A stretch of 64,000 nt of DNA from Planctomycetaceae bacterium (GCA_024742875.1 JANSXP010000042.1:1-64000), one strand, 5' to 3'. Positions 26,927-36,889 are shown, counted from the stretch's first letter. Made by a program: numbers and translations. Notes: generated from the sequence alone by a model not told the origin.

Positions 26927-26959
26927 GTGCCGCGCTGCCGCAAGTGCCGCGCTGCCGCA
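26927..26959. repeat. 16-bp tandem direct repeat
   Basis: gtgccgcgctgccgca occurs at 26927-26942 and 26944-26959, period 17 bp, in the gap between argD and the convergent DUF1592 gene. It could be a local slippage product; no role is seen. Confidence 0.6.
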
Positions 26960-27007
26960 TGTGTCCGCTCCAGCGTTGAGGCCGGCCCAACTTACGGATG
27001 GTGTCGG

Positions 27008-29512
27008 CTATCTGCCTGCGCCTGGTCGAAACAACCCGCTCAACGCGATCTGTCGGATCATCGAACGCAGGCGGAAGTTGTCACCGCGGAGCTGTTCCAC
27101 GATGGCGTCCACGTCATCGCCGTCGGAAAATTCGATCGTGCGTCCCAGGGCATAACACAGCAGCGACTCGACCATTTCGTGCGCCAGTGCCTCCTTTTCG
27201 GCCAGCAGCACGCGTTTGAGTTCGGCTGCGGTGGCAAACGAAGCGCCGGACGGCAGCGTGCCGGCTGGATCGATGGGAACGTCTTTTCGCCCCACTTTTT
27301 CGGTGTCCCGCCAGCGGCCAATGGTGTCAAAGTTTTCCAGCCCAAAGCCAATGACATCCATCCTGCGATGGCACGAGGCGCAAACTGCGCGCCGCTGATG
27401 CAACTGCACCATCTCGCGATTGGTCTTTGGTTCTGTCGTTGCCGCGCTGAGTTCCGGCACGTTGGGCGGCGGTGGTGCAGGCGCGTCGTGGAGCAATTTC
27501 TCCATGACCAGAGCGCCGCGGATAACGGGTGAGGAGCGTTCGCCGTTGGAGCCCATGGTGAGGAAGGCGGCCTGCGTCATCAGCCCTCCGCGGGCAGAAT
27601 CTTCCGGCAGTGCGACCTGCTGAAAGTCGTTGGTTTTGTTGTTGGGCAGTTCGATGCCATAGTGCACAGCCAGTGCTGAGTTGATGACCAGAAAATCGGA
27701 GTCGATCAGGTTTTCGATGGGCAGGTTCTCGCGGATGAGCGTGGAGAAAAACTGAGTCACTTCCCGTTTGGCGTCCTGCTGCACGCCTTCGTTGAAGTAG
27801 TAGTGCTCGCGGTTGTCGACCGTGATGGCATCGTAGCGATCAAACTCGGCCCACTGGCTGGCAAAGCCTTCTGCGAGCCTGGCGGCTTTGGGATCGGCCA
27901 GCAGGCGATCCACCTGTGCTGCATAGACGGCATCGTCAGACAGATCAGCGGCGTACAACTCGGCGTCGGGCGGTCCACTCCACAAGAAGTACGACAGGCG
28001 GGTGGCCAGTTCCCGATTGCTCAGCGGCTTGTGGCGATCAGTGACGGCCGCTTCGTGATGAAACAGAAATCCGGGTGACGACAGCACGATGGCCATCACT
28101 TCAATCATCGCATCACGGCCGTTCATCCCGTCGGCAAGGTTCTGTTTGTAGATCGCATCCAGCGCGTCCAGGTACTGCGGTTCCGGCTGGCGATGACGAA
28201 ATGCCTCAAAGGCAAACTTCTCGAACAGTTCGCGGCTTTTGGCGGGATCCCAAAGATACGGACTGGCACTGCCGCTGGGGCCGTCGGGAAACAGGATGTC
28301 TTCCCAGGCCGGGCGCTGATCCGGGTAGTACGGACCTTCCAGCTCAATCCAGTCGATGTAGACGACTCCCCGAGGAGCCACCATTTCTCGTGTGCCGTTG
28401 AGTTTGTTGATGTAGCCTCGCATCGTGTTCTGCGTGTTGAGCGGGGCGTTCTCGCGGATATTGACGGACAGATGGCTGCGGCCCATTGGCTCGCGGGTCC
28501 GCATTTCCAGAGTTTGCGGAGCCTCGGGTGTGCCCGCCATTTCCATGGTGCCGCGGATGGCGTCGCGTCCCCACAGTCGGACAATGCGTCGCAGCGGGTG
28601 CGGATCACCTTTGATGCCGCCGTGCACACGGATGACGTACTCGCCTCGCAGATCAATGTGCATCGCGGCAGACGCCCATTTGACGGCGTCGGAAATGTAG
28701 ACGCCCGAATCGACGAGTGGGTACTGCAGATACTGCCGGGGCATTTCCGCGCGGCTGTCCCACTGACGAAAGATGATTTCCATTTCTCCTTCGTCTTTGA
28801 ATCCCATCTCCTGCCAGCTGGCGCCCGCCTGTTTGAGTGCCATTTTGCGATCAAGGTCGGCCAGTTTTTCACGCAGTTTGCGAGTGTGTCGCTGTTCGGG
28901 TTCCGTGCGTTCCGTTTTGACTTTGCGACGCGGACCCAGGTTAAAGCGAAACGACTCAAGCGCCACTTTGCGGCCCAGTTCCATATAGCGATCGAAATGG
29001 GAGGACGAGAAGAACTGCTCAGAGCCCACGGTGTCGAAGGTGGCAATTTCGCCGTCGTCCGGAATGTCGACCTCTGCCACGCCAAAGCCAAACAGATGCT
29101 CGATGGTGTTGGAATACTCGCGTCTGTTCAGCCGACGCAGCGTGATCTCACCGCCATGATCTGTCAGGCGACGGCGAGCTTCCAGGACGGCCGCCGTCAG
29201 GCCGTCGAGTGCGGTGGCCAGTTCTTCACTGGTGGGCTGATCGGCTTCCGGTGGTGGCATATCGCCACTGTTGAGCTGATCAAGCACGTCCTGCCAGCGC
29301 TGAGCCGTGTCATTGCCGGTGATCTTCCAGGAGACGTTGTCAAAACGCACCTGCCCGTTTTGTTCATCGGCGCCGTGACACGCCACGCAGTATGTGGTGA
29401 GGAACGGTTCCAGTTGTTCGCGGACCTGAGGCAGCGAACGGTCGGCCGCTCGACCTGCGGCAGGCACCATCAGACACAGACCGACGGCCAAATGCAGTGC
29501 GACAATTCGCAT
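27008..29512 (-). CDS. Secreted DUF1587/DUF1592/DUF1588/DUF1585 cytochrome protein
   Basis: 834 residues with an N-terminal signal peptide (to about residue 22). A c-type heme motif CVACH (42-46) opens a planctomycete-type cytochrome domain (GDMPPPEADQPTSEE). Then come DUF1587 (RRLNRREYSNTIEHLFG), a long beta-rich middle, DUF1592 (LSNRELATRLSYFLWSGPPD and FASQWAEFD), DUF1588 (GSNGERSSPVIRGALVMEKL with CASCHRRMD) and DUF1585 (LLCYALGRTIEF). It is therefore periplasmic or in the paryphoplasm, and probably redox-active. Biochemistry is unknown for the whole family. The gene follows its DUF1552 partner by 26 bp, the usual planctomycete pair. Confidence 0.9.
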   Translation of the reverse strand: MRIVALHLAVGLCLMVPAAGRAADRSLPQVREQLEPFLTTYCVACHGADEQNGQVRFDNVSWKITGNDTAQRWQDVLDQLNSGDMPPPEADQPTSEELATALDGLTAAVLEARRRLTDHGGEITLRRLNRREYSNTIEHLFGFGVAEVDIPDDGEIATFDTVGSEQFFSSSHFDRYMELGRKVALESFRFNLGPRRKVKTERTEPEQRHTRKLREKLADLDRKMALKQAGASWQEMGFKDEGEMEIIFRQWDSRAEMPRQYLQYPLVDSGVYISDAVKWASAAMHIDLRGEYVIRVHGGIKGDPHPLRRIVRLWGRDAIRGTMEMAGTPEAPQTLEMRTREPMGRSHLSVNIRENAPLNTQNTMRGYINKLNGTREMVAPRGVVYIDWIELEGPYYPDQRPAWEDILFPDGPSGSASPYLWDPAKSRELFEKFAFEAFRHRQPEPQYLDALDAIYKQNLADGMNGRDAMIEVMAIVLSSPGFLFHHEAAVTDRHKPLSNRELATRLSYFLWSGPPDAELYAADLSDDAVYAAQVDRLLADPKAARLAEGFASQWAEFDRYDAITVDNREHYYFNEGVQQDAKREVTQFFSTLIRENLPIENLIDSDFLVINSALAVHYGIELPNNKTNDFQQVALPEDSARGGLMTQAAFLTMGSNGERSSPVIRGALVMEKLLHDAPAPPPPNVPELSAATTEPKTNREMVQLHQRRAVCASCHRRMDVIGFGLENFDTIGRWRDTEKVGRKDVPIDPAGTLPSGASFATAAELKRVLLAEKEALAHEMVESLLCYALGRTIEFSDGDDVDAIVEQLRGDNFRLRSMIRQIALSGLFRPGAGR

Positions 29513-29538
29513 GGGCGATCTCCGGGACGAAGCGACGT

Positions 29539-30843
29539 TTATGCGAGCAGTTCCGGGACGATGCCCGTGCTGTGGCTGAACTGTTCCAGCGGCAGACCAG
29601 CCTGCTGCATCAGCGTGAGCCAGTAGTTGGCCAGCGGCGTATCCTGATCGGGCAGCTTGATGTGACGCCCATGGCTGATGCCCGCGGCGCCGCCACCGGA
29701 AAGCAGGGCCGGTACGTTCCGCAGTTCGTGTCCGGATCGCAGATTGGTGCCGTAGCTGATAATGCAGTTGTCAAACAGACGACTGCCATCGCTGTCGCGG
29801 GCGTCTTTCAGGCGGTCCAGAAAATGGGCAAACAGCGAGAGGCACTTTTTGTCGCGCTGCTGTGAGGCTTCAATGCGCGGCTGAGAAAAACCGTAGTGGC
29901 TCAGCGAGTGGGCCTTCAGCGCAATGCCCATGCCCGACAGCAAAGAACACACGGGCTGCCGATAGGTGACCACGCGGGTGGAGTCGGTCTGCAGCGCGAT
30001 GATGATCATGTCGTACATCAGTTTGATGGCGTCTTCGCCCGTGATGCCTTCATCCGGCGCATCGATGGTCGCTTTAGGTTTGGGGGTGTCGGCCCACTGC
30101 GCCTGCCGCTGCAGTCCCCGCTCAATCTGTCGCAGCCCGGTGAAGTATTCATCCAGCTTGTCACGATCGTGTCGACTCAGCGACTGTTGCATCGCGCTGC
30201 CATTCAAACGCACGACATCCAGAATGCTCTGCTTCTTCTGCAGCCTGGCATCCAGCGCCGCACGAGAGTCATTTGGGTTGGCAAAAATGGTGTAAAACAA
30301 ATCCAGTGGTCGCGTGATGCCGGGGACCGGATTGCCAGACGGATCCCAGGACAGGGACAGTCCCGGACCGTGACCCGAATTCTGTCCGCCATCCGGTTCT
30401 TTGGCCGACAGCGTCAGCGTGGGAAATCGCGTGTTGCCACCAATGTGCTTCGCAATGACCTGATCGCAGGAGATGGAATTGTGAAAACGCTTGCCTGGAG
30501 TGCCCGCCACATTGGCCCCGGTCAGATAGGACACGCTGCCGCCATGCGGATCGGTGGCCCCCAGATTTGTCAGGTGCGAAACCATGGTGACGTCGTTCTG
30601 GTGCCGCTGCAGTGGCGTCAGTCCTTCGGTCAGGCCAATGTCGGCAAACCGTCCTGCCTTTGTCGGATAGAACGAGTCTTTGGTAAATCCAAACCCGCCA
30701 CCCAGAAAGACCACGCGGGTGGGCGGTGGCGTGTTCGCCTGCTGCGCGGAGGCCATGGTTTCCAGAAAGGGAACGGCAATCAGGCTGCTGCCGACACGCA
30801 GAAAGGAGCGTCGCAGCTGTGGGTTGTGGAAAAAAGCAGTCAC
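29539..30843 (-). CDS. Secreted DUF1552 protein
   Basis: 434 residues from a GTG at 30843 that gives a twin-arginine leader (RRSFLRVGSSLIAVPFLETMA). An ATG-led frame runs further to 31008, but that part has no family look. DUF1552 features are RVVFLGGGFGFTKDSFYPT, LVSHLTNLGATDPHGGSVSYL, SCDQVIAKHIG, GEDAIKLMYDMIIIALQTDSTR and YGTNLRSGHELRNVPALLSGG. The family is related to the alkaline phosphatase/sulfatase fold and is always found with cytochrome-type partners in Planctomycetota; the substrate is unknown. It is first in a leftward two-gene unit with the DUF1592 protein. Confidence 0.87.
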   Translation of the reverse strand: MTAFFHNPQLRRSFLRVGSSLIAVPFLETMASAQQANTPPPTRVVFLGGGFGFTKDSFYPTKAGRFADIGLTEGLTPLQRHQNDVTMVSHLTNLGATDPHGGSVSYLTGANVAGTPGKRFHNSISCDQVIAKHIGGNTRFPTLTLSAKEPDGGQNSGHGPGLSLSWDPSGNPVPGITRPLDLFYTIFANPNDSRAALDARLQKKQSILDVVRLNGSAMQQSLSRHDRDKLDEYFTGLRQIERGLQRQAQWADTPKPKATIDAPDEGITGEDAIKLMYDMIIIALQTDSTRVVTYRQPVCSLLSGMGIALKAHSLSHYGFSQPRIEASQQRDKKCLSLFAHFLDRLKDARDSDGSRLFDNCIISYGTNLRSGHELRNVPALLSGGGAAGISHGRHIKLPDQDTPLANYWLTLMQQAGLPLEQFSHSTGIVPELLA

Positions 30844-31145
30844 GCGGTGGGCTCTGTTTTTTGAGGTGGGAAGACTTCGACCGGATCGGATGTTAACGCA
30901 GCCGATGATGAGCGACACGTGCAGAATAGCTTTGGTACCGGAATGACGTGGTGGCACCGGCGATGTGAGGGCATCATACAACTGCCGCGTCTTCCGCGTT
31001 TCTCTCACGAAATCCGGCAGCAGGGCTCAGATTCGTGAATGTGGTCCGCGCCAGCGCGTTGGACGTCACAGCAGTCCGCCTCGGGGCGGGGAAAACGTCC
31101 GTTTCCCTTTGAACGCGGCGGCCGTTGTGGGCGCACGTCGATCGT
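30844..31145. other. Intergenic region, no gene seen
   Basis: 302 bp between the PEP-CTERM gene end and the DUF1552 start (both leftward). A short GC stem (ccgcc/ggcgg, about 31078-31091) could end the PEP-CTERM transcript. Nothing else was recognised. Confidence 0.5.
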
Positions 31146-31991
31146 TCAGCTGGCGGCTGCCGTCCGGGATTTGCGACGGCGATACAGGAGTCCGCCAATC
31201 ACAATGCCAATCATGGCGAATGTTGACGGCTCTGGAACGGCCGTGATGTTCAGTTCCACGGCTTCTGTCAGATCGTTCCAACGCAGGGCCGCGTTGTGTC
31301 CCGTATTGTTGTTGAGCACATTGAGCGTGGCCGTCTGAAAAATGGCGTCGTTGGTATCACCATTGACCATACCGCTGCGGGACTGGTCGGCGTTGAAATC
31401 CACCAGTGTGATGACGCCCACTCCGCCGATGTAAGCATTCAGGTCCACTGTCCAGGTGCTCAGGGCCACTTTCTGGGCGACAGTCAACGCCGTGTTGTTG
31501 CCGTCTGTGCGGAAGTTATTGGGGTTCAGCGTGGTGAAACCCGTGGCTCCTAAATCAAAGCGGAACGTGTTGGCGCCTTTGATTTCCCAGTCGTTCATGT
31601 TGGCGACCGCACCATCACTGAAGTTCAGCGTGCCGTTTCTGAGGTCCCAGAAATTTCCCGTCAATGACGATCCTGAACTCACGTTGATCGTCGTTCCGCT
31701 CAGGCGAATCGGCTCGGTGGACGTGGTGAGCGTGGAATTGTTGGTCAGGTTGATGACCGCATTGGGCAGACTGCCGTTGGTGTTGCCTTCCAGTCCGGCC
31801 ACCGTGTCGCCGTTGGCGATATTGATGGTGTCGCCCGCGCCGGGTAACTGGTCAGGATTCCAGTTCGCCACTGTGGCCCAGCGGTTGTCGACTCCACCAC
31901 CGTCCCAGGTCAGAACATCCCCCGGGCAACGATTGCCAAGGAACAGACTGATCCCCAACAGTAGTGGTAGTGTGCTTTTGTGCGCTTTCAT
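31146..31991 (-). CDS. PEP-CTERM sorting-domain protein
   Basis: 281 residues. A signal peptide (to about 25) leads into a beta-rich, Asn/Thr/Gly-rich body that starts TWDGGGVDNRWATVANWNP, the autotransporter-adhesin-like opening of many planctomycete PEP-CTERM proteins. The C-terminus is textbook: VPEPSTFAMIGIVIGGLLY followed by a Arg/Lys cluster, the signal cut by exosortase and used for export linked to surface polysaccharide. It is likely displayed or released at the cell surface. No exosortase gene is in this window. It sits alone, with divergent neighbour DUF1588. Confidence 0.92.
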   Translation of the reverse strand: MKAHKSTLPLLLGISLFLGNRCPGDVLTWDGGGVDNRWATVANWNPDQLPGAGDTINIANGDTVAGLEGNTNGSLPNAVINLTNNSTLTTSTEPIRLSGTTINVSSGSSLTGNFWDLRNGTLNFSDGAVANMNDWEIKGANTFRFDLGATGFTTLNPNNFRTDGNNTALTVAQKVALSTWTVDLNAYIGGVGVITLVDFNADQSRSGMVNGDTNDAIFQTATLNVLNNNTGHNAALRWNDLTEAVELNITAVPEPSTFAMIGIVIGGLLYRRRKSRTAAAS

Positions 31992-32337
31992 AGTGGAGTT
32001 ATCCGCAGGAGAAAACCCAGCCCGACCATCCTCAGCGTACCGTTGGCAGGCAATTCTACAAGAGGGGTGTGTGGGTTTGCACTACCTTCTGCGTGCAAAT
32101 TTGGGCTGAATAAACGAAATGCGGTGAGGTTTGCGGTGAGCCATCAGTGATTTTGTGTACTGAAAAATGCACAAGATGTGTTCATTTGTACATTAGCGGC
32201 GACTGCCGGCTCTCCCGGTCGTGATTCAGCACCGCTCCAGCGGCTGATTGCCAATCCGTTGCTGACTGGGAACAATGACAGCCTGATCGACCTTTGCGTA
32301 GAACGCTCCGGAAGCAACGGGGCTGGTGGGCCTGTTT
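31992..32337. other. Divergent intergenic region with short direct repeats
   Basis: 346 bp between the PEP-CTERM gene (leftward) and the DUF1588 cytochrome (rightward). tgcggtgag is repeated at 32120-32128 and 32132-32140, period 12. No gene is seen. Confidence 0.5.
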
Positions 32338-34605
32338 ATGATCCGCTCGATTCTGCAATCCCTCGTGCTGGCTGTGGTCGCGATCAGCCTCTGTGTTTCG
32401 GTGTCACGTCTGGCCGCACAGATCGTCACGCGGCCGGCCGAAGAATCACCGGCTTTGACCACTGACACGGGGACCGCGGATCGCCCGCCGCAGACGGTGG
32501 CCGCGTTTTTGCACGCTCACTGCCGGAAGTGCCATAACGAGACAGAAACCCGTGGTGGGCTGCGTGTGGACGACCTGGCGACGGCCGCCTTTGATCCGGC
32601 CGATCGTCAGCGGTGGCAGAACATCGTAGAGATGGTGGAGTTGGGTGAGATGCCGCCGCCTGACAGCCGGCAACCGGTTGCCGAGCAGAGAACAGCGTTC
32701 ACCACTGCCGTCCATGGCCTGCTGCGGTCGTTTGGTGTCGCACGCAGCGAATGGGAAAAGCAACTGCCCCGCTATGCCAATCGCGTGAATCATGAAGCGC
32801 TCTTTAGCGGCCAGCATCAGGGGCCGGCCTTCACGCCCGCGCGTGTGTGGCGGATCAGCGGGGCTGCCTATCAGCGCCGGATGCAGGATTTTGAACTGGG
32901 CAACGACTTTGTGGTGCCCATGAAAAATAACGACACGGGCTTTGCAGACTACTCCAGTTTGTCCGCCGATGCGTCGACGATCCTGACGATGAAGACCAAC
33001 GCGCGCCGTGTGGCGACGATGCTCGTCAAAGGAAGAGCCAAACTGCCGCCCCGCGGCAACCGAAAGTTTGAGGCCGTCAAGAAGGTGTTCCCGGGGCCGA
33101 AGCACCGACAGATCAAAGAGTTCCTGGCGATCGAAGGCACTCCGACGCGCGATCAGATGACTGACGTGTTTGTGTTTGTCTATGAGTTGATCACGCGGCG
33201 ACAGCCGTCGGCGGACCAGACAGATGACTGGCTGCAGCACGTGCTGATTCCCAATATTCGAACGGCCGGTCTGGAGCAGGGGCTGCACGGCACCATCGTG
33301 TCGATTTTTCTCTCGCCCGATTTTCTGTTTCGCATTGAGCTGGGGCAGGGGCCCGCACTGCCCGATGGTCGACGGATGCTGTCGTCCGATGAACTGGCGT
33401 TCGCCTTGTCCTACACGCTGCACAATCATCCGGTTGATGCGCTGTTGAAGGTGGCCGCATTGGGGCAGCTGGAATCACGCGACGATGTGGAGCGAGAGTT
33501 TCGCCGACTTTACGAGAACCCGAAGCTGCTGCGAGGACGCACGGCGGTTGGCGGCAAGGACAATGTCTGGCAAAAGAACAAGGGTGGCGATCAGGGCTTC
33601 TCGCGTCCGCGGCTGGTGCAGTTTTTTCAGCAGTATTTTGGCTACACCAAAGCGGTCGATGTCTTTAAGGATGACACGCGACATGGCGGCAAACACAATC
33701 CCCGCAGCCTGGTCAAAGACGCCGACTGGACGGTGCTGCACATACTGGCGCACGATCAGAACGTGCTGGAAGAACTGCTCACCACCGAGCAGTTTGCGGT
33801 GCAGCGGGGCCGTCGTTCCAAAAACAAGGGAATGCCTGACGCGCCTGTCACGTATGGTTTTTTCAGCTGGAACATGGCCTACAACCTGGAAGGTCAGTCG
33901 ATTGCCGAGCAGGGAAAAACGAGGACCGCCATGCCGACCGGGCAGCGCGTCGGTCTGCTGACTCATCCCGCGTGGCTGATCGCCCACAGCACCAACTTTC
34001 ACACCGATCCGGTAAGACGCGGCAAGTGGATTCTGGGACATCTGCTCGGCTACAGCGTGCCGGAACTGCCGATCGCCGCACAGGCTCAGCTTCCGGAATG
34101 GCACGACAAAACCATACGACAGCGTTTCTCTGTGGTGGAAGCCGAGGAGTGCTGGCGGTGTCACAAAAAGATGAATCCCCTCGGCAATCCGCTGGAAGCG
34201 TACGACGATTTCGGACGCTTCCGCACGCACCATCTGGTGGATCCGAAAGGAGCCATCGTCGAAGCCGAGTACGAGCAGTTGAATCGATTCAGTCCACAAA
34301 ACGTGCGGGAAGCACAGTTTCAGATTCCCGTCGACACCACGGGCGAACTGTCCGGCACCGGGGATCCTGAGCTCGACGGGCGAGTGACCGGGCCGGCCGA
34401 TCTGATGCACCGACTGGCCCGCAGCGAACGCGTTCGCCAGGTGTTCGTGCGTCATCTGTTTCGCTACTTCATGGGCCGCAATGAAATGCTCAGCGACTCG
34501 CCCACACTGATCGCCATGGACCGCGCCTATGTGACGTCCGGCGGCAGTCTGAAGGAAACTCTGGTGGCACTGGTGACTTCCGATTCGTTTCTGACCCGCC
34601 GGTAA
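32338..34605 (+). CDS. Secreted DUF1592/DUF1588 planctomycete cytochrome protein
   Basis: 755 residues from ATG 32338; a GTG four codons earlier is possible. Signal peptide IRSILQSLVLAVVAISLCVSV, then the heme motif CRKCH (62-66) and WQNIVEMVELGEMPPPD, the planctomycete cytochrome signature. The body carries DUF1592 elements (LSSDELAFALSYTLHNHP, LVQFFQQYFGY) and a DUF1588-type end (RVGLLTHPAWLIAHSTNFHTDPVRRGKWIL with CWRCHKKMNPLGNPLEAYDDFG), and finally RHLFRYFMGRNEM. It is a shortened relative of the 834-residue protein at 27-29.5 kb, lacking a clear DUF1587. It is followed at 29 bp by a DUF1552 gene, so this is a second copy of the same two-component arrangement in reversed gene order. Confidence 0.88.
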   Translation: MIRSILQSLVLAVVAISLCVSVSRLAAQIVTRPAEESPALTTDTGTADRPPQTVAAFLHAHCRKCHNETETRGGLRVDDLATAAFDPADRQRWQNIVEMVELGEMPPPDSRQPVAEQRTAFTTAVHGLLRSFGVARSEWEKQLPRYANRVNHEALFSGQHQGPAFTPARVWRISGAAYQRRMQDFELGNDFVVPMKNNDTGFADYSSLSADASTILTMKTNARRVATMLVKGRAKLPPRGNRKFEAVKKVFPGPKHRQIKEFLAIEGTPTRDQMTDVFVFVYELITRRQPSADQTDDWLQHVLIPNIRTAGLEQGLHGTIVSIFLSPDFLFRIELGQGPALPDGRRMLSSDELAFALSYTLHNHPVDALLKVAALGQLESRDDVEREFRRLYENPKLLRGRTAVGGKDNVWQKNKGGDQGFSRPRLVQFFQQYFGYTKAVDVFKDDTRHGGKHNPRSLVKDADWTVLHILAHDQNVLEELLTTEQFAVQRGRRSKNKGMPDAPVTYGFFSWNMAYNLEGQSIAEQGKTRTAMPTGQRVGLLTHPAWLIAHSTNFHTDPVRRGKWILGHLLGYSVPELPIAAQAQLPEWHDKTIRQRFSVVEAEECWRCHKKMNPLGNPLEAYDDFGRFRTHHLVDPKGAIVEAEYEQLNRFSPQNVREAQFQIPVDTTGELSGTGDPELDGRVTGPADLMHRLARSERVRQVFVRHLFRYFMGRNEMLSDSPTLIAMDRAYVTSGGSLKETLVALVTSDSFLTRR

Positions 34606-34634
34606 CCCACCCTGAAATTTTGACAAAGCGTGCC

Positions 34635-36053
34635 ATGCTGCATCGACGACAGATCCTCAGACAAATCACCCACGGTGCCGCCGCCTGTTCGCTGGCTCCC
34701 TTCTTTCAGCAGCTGCAGGCGGAAGCGGCCGCCGCACGAACGGGCGTTTTTGCGCAGCGCTTTGTGTTTGTGATTCGTTCCAACGGCGTGCTGACCAGTG
34801 AGATTCTGCCGACCGACGTGGAACCGGTGGCCGAACGCCCGCACGCTCAGCAGTTGAAGACACACGTCGATGCACCGCTGGCCCATCGGCAGTTGCCGAC
34901 CGGTATGCGAGCTTTGGAGCCGCACAAAAACGAGTTGACGCTCATTCAGGGGCTCAGTGGCCGCATGATGAGCGGCAATCACGAAGCCGGGTTTGGTGCG
35001 CTGGGCGCGTGCAGTGGCAAAATGGTGCCCCGCAAAGAGACCATCGACTGGGCGCTCGCCCGTCATCTGGGCGGCGTCGTACCACACATCGGCCTGACGA
35101 TGGAGCAGACGGGCAAGTCGGTCACATACCCGCGTCTGTCAGCGGCCGGGCCCAACACAGCGCTGCCCTACTATGCCGACCCTCTGCTCGCCTACACCGA
35201 CCTGTTCGGCACGGTGGCAACCGGCGGGCAGGCCAGGACGTCGCAGGACATGGATCGCAACATGCTCGATTTCATGGTGGGCGACGTGCGGCGATTTCAA
35301 AGCGGACTGTCGGCCGCGGAGAAGGAGAAGATGGATCACTACCTGCACGGGTTCGAAAGCCTCAAAAGCCGTCAGGCCAAACTGCAGAAGATGCAGCGAC
35401 AGCTGACGCAGGCGGCCCCGGAACTGACGGATCGCTTTCAAAGTGACATTGAAATCGAACGCCTCAAAGCCCACTTCGATCTGGCGGCTTCCTCCCTCAT
35501 TGCGGGGCTGACACGGGTGTGCACCATTCGCTGCGAGCATCTGGAAATGCGACTGTCGGGACTGGGCCTGGGTAACCGCACGGTGCATCACATCGGCCAT
35601 ATGATTGAGAATAAGGCGGACGGCAATACGGGCGGTCTGGACTTTGAGGGAGAGGCGGCTGACTGGACGGAATTTCAGGTCCGGGAAGTCGTGATGAATG
35701 CCCATATGGAAATGATCGCCGGACTGTGGGATAAACTCAAAAGCGTGCCGGAAGGTGACGGCACCATGGCCGACAACACGACCATCGTCTACTTCTCTGA
35801 TCACGGCGATCGTCATCACAGTTCGTATTCTCTGTGGCCGATGACGGTGCTGGGCCATGCGGGCGGCGCACTGCAGGCTGGACGTTACCTGCAGTATCCC
35901 GGTCACAAACTGCGGGGCAATCAGACGATGGGCAACTTCTATCTTTCGCTGCTGCAGGCCGCCGGTGATCCGCGGTCGCAGTTTGGTGATCCCGATCTGG
36001 AGTCCCCCTCGTTCATCGACCAGTCCACACCGCTGGCAGAATGGATGGCTTAG
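34635..36053 (+). CDS. Secreted DUF1552 protein (second copy)
   Basis: 472 residues from ATG 34635 with a twin-arginine-like leader [25 protein letters not shown]1552 elements are [94 protein letters not shown] and [18 protein letters not shown]. It is distant in sequence from the copy at 29.5 kb, so the two pairs are not a recent duplication. It is co-transcribed with the DUF1588 cytochrome 29 bp upstream. Its 3' end overlaps the tail of a broken DUF1501 gene on the other strand. Confidence 0.88.
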   Translation: MLHRRQILRQITHGAAACSLAPFFQQLQAEAAAARTGVFAQRFVFVIRSNGVLTSEILPTDVEPVAERPHAQQLKTHVDAPLAHRQLPTGMRALEPHKNELTLIQGLSGRMMSGNHEAGFGALGACSGKMVPRKETIDWALARHLGGVVPHIGLTMEQTGKSVTYPRLSAAGPNTALPYYADPLLAYTDLFGTVATGGQARTSQDMDRNMLDFMVGDVRRFQSGLSAAEKEKMDHYLHGFESLKSRQAKLQKMQRQLTQAAPELTDRFQSDIEIERLKAHFDLAASSLIAGLTRVCTIRCEHLEMRLSGLGLGNRTVHHIGHMIENKADGNTGGLDFEGEAADWTEFQVREVVMNAHMEMIAGLWDKLKSVPEGDGTMADNTTIVYFSDHGDRHHSSYSLWPMTVLGHAGGALQAGRYLQYPGHKLRGNQTMGNFYLSLLQAAGDPRSQFGDPDLESPSFIDQSTPLAEWMA

Positions 36054-36117
36054 AGCAGAACCATGGCCCCACCGTCCCCCGGGCTGACAGCGGTTGCGCG
36101 GCGGATCGGGCGTGCTG

Positions 36118-36423
36118 GGTCAGAATCTCCTGAACGACGGTGCCCGCCACTTCGGTGAGCCGCATCTCCCGACCGCCATATCGAAACGTCAGTTGCTCGT
36201 GGTCGAAGCCCAGCAGGTGCAGGATGGTGGCGTGCCAGTCTTGGATGTGTGTGCGGCCGGCGACTGCTTCCTAACCGTGTTCATCTGTGGCTCCGTCAGT
36301 GAACCCGCCGTTGACACCACCGCCCGCCATCCACGTGGTGTAGCCTTTATGATTGTGATCACGGCCGCTGCCGGTGGCAGAATACGGTGTGCGGCCAAAT
36401 TCACCGCCCCAGAGAATCAGCGC
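36118..36423 (-). pseudogene. DUF1501 C-terminal remnant, truncated and with an in-frame TAG
   Basis: On the minus strand the translation ALILWGGEFGRTPYS...GRDHNHKGYTTWMAGGGVNGG...TDEHG, stop, [36 protein letters not shown] and [14 protein letters not shown] is plainly the last third of a DUF1501 secreted protein. TAG at 36271-36273 replaces the Tyr usual in this family (E-x-G-Y). The first two thirds of the gene are missing: similarity starts at about 36423, where a fragment of another gene begins on the opposite strand. It is a dead gene left by a deletion or rearrangement. Confidence 0.82.
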
Positions 36424-36429
36424 GTTCAG

Positions 36430-36768
36430 GAAACGGTCGCGGGGTTTGTTGACAATCAAAAGTGTCTGCTGGTGTTTCGCTATTCGGCAGGTGCAGGGGA
36501 CAGTGCGGCCGCGCTGCGAATCTACTCGCCTGAGACGGAAGTTGACCTGGGGGAACCGGAGGCCTGGAGCATTGCCGATGTGGCGGTTGCCACATCGATC
36601 AACGTGCATTCTGTGCGACTGATCACTGGTCCGGATGGTCACTGGCAGTTTGACGAGCTGAAAATTGGCACGTCCTGGGCTGCCGTCCTGCCCTCGACCG
36701 TGTTGCCTGCGATTGGGCCGGCGGACGATGCTCGCATGCAGGCGACTGCTGCAGCGGACCAGCGCTAG
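36430..36768 (+). pseudogene. 3' fragment of a LamG-type secreted protein gene
   Basis: The plus frame to 36768 encodes LLVFRYSAGAGDSAAALRIY, then INVHSVRLITGPDGHWQFDE and LKIGTSWAAVLP. This is the usual C-terminal end of planctomycete FecR/LamG-like proteins (..QFDELRIGT.W..V). No start or N-terminal part exists: upstream of about 36430 the frame runs over the antisense of the DUF1501 remnant. A longer 224-residue frame from 36094 is therefore a chance fusion. It may be untranscribed. Confidence 0.65.
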
Positions 36769-36861
36769 CGACTCCTGCCCCCAAAGGCATGAGGTAAAAA
36801 GTCGGATTTCCGGCCGGAATACATTGCGTTATTTTCGGCGGCGCTCGTACACTCAACAACA

Positions 36862-36875
36862 GGTCGGATTCGGAG
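36862..36875 (+). promoter_or_regulatory. 14-bp element shared with copy B
   Basis: ggtcggattcggag, 14 bases before the start of Cys/His copy A. The identical 14-mer lies 17 bases before copy B. Just upstream are tacact here and tactct at copy B, which could be -10 boxes, placing the element in the 5' leader. Confidence 0.5.
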
Positions 36876-36889
36876 ATTGCGGATCTCTG

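Noticed and set aside
28193-29626. A 477-codon open frame on the plus strand
   Set aside because: It is antisense to the DUF1592 cytochrome gene, whose domains and heme motif are clear; long antisense frames are expected at this GC content.
36094-36429. N-terminal half of a 224-residue plus frame
   Set aside because: This stretch is antisense to readable DUF1501 sequence; only the part after about 36430 looks like protein.
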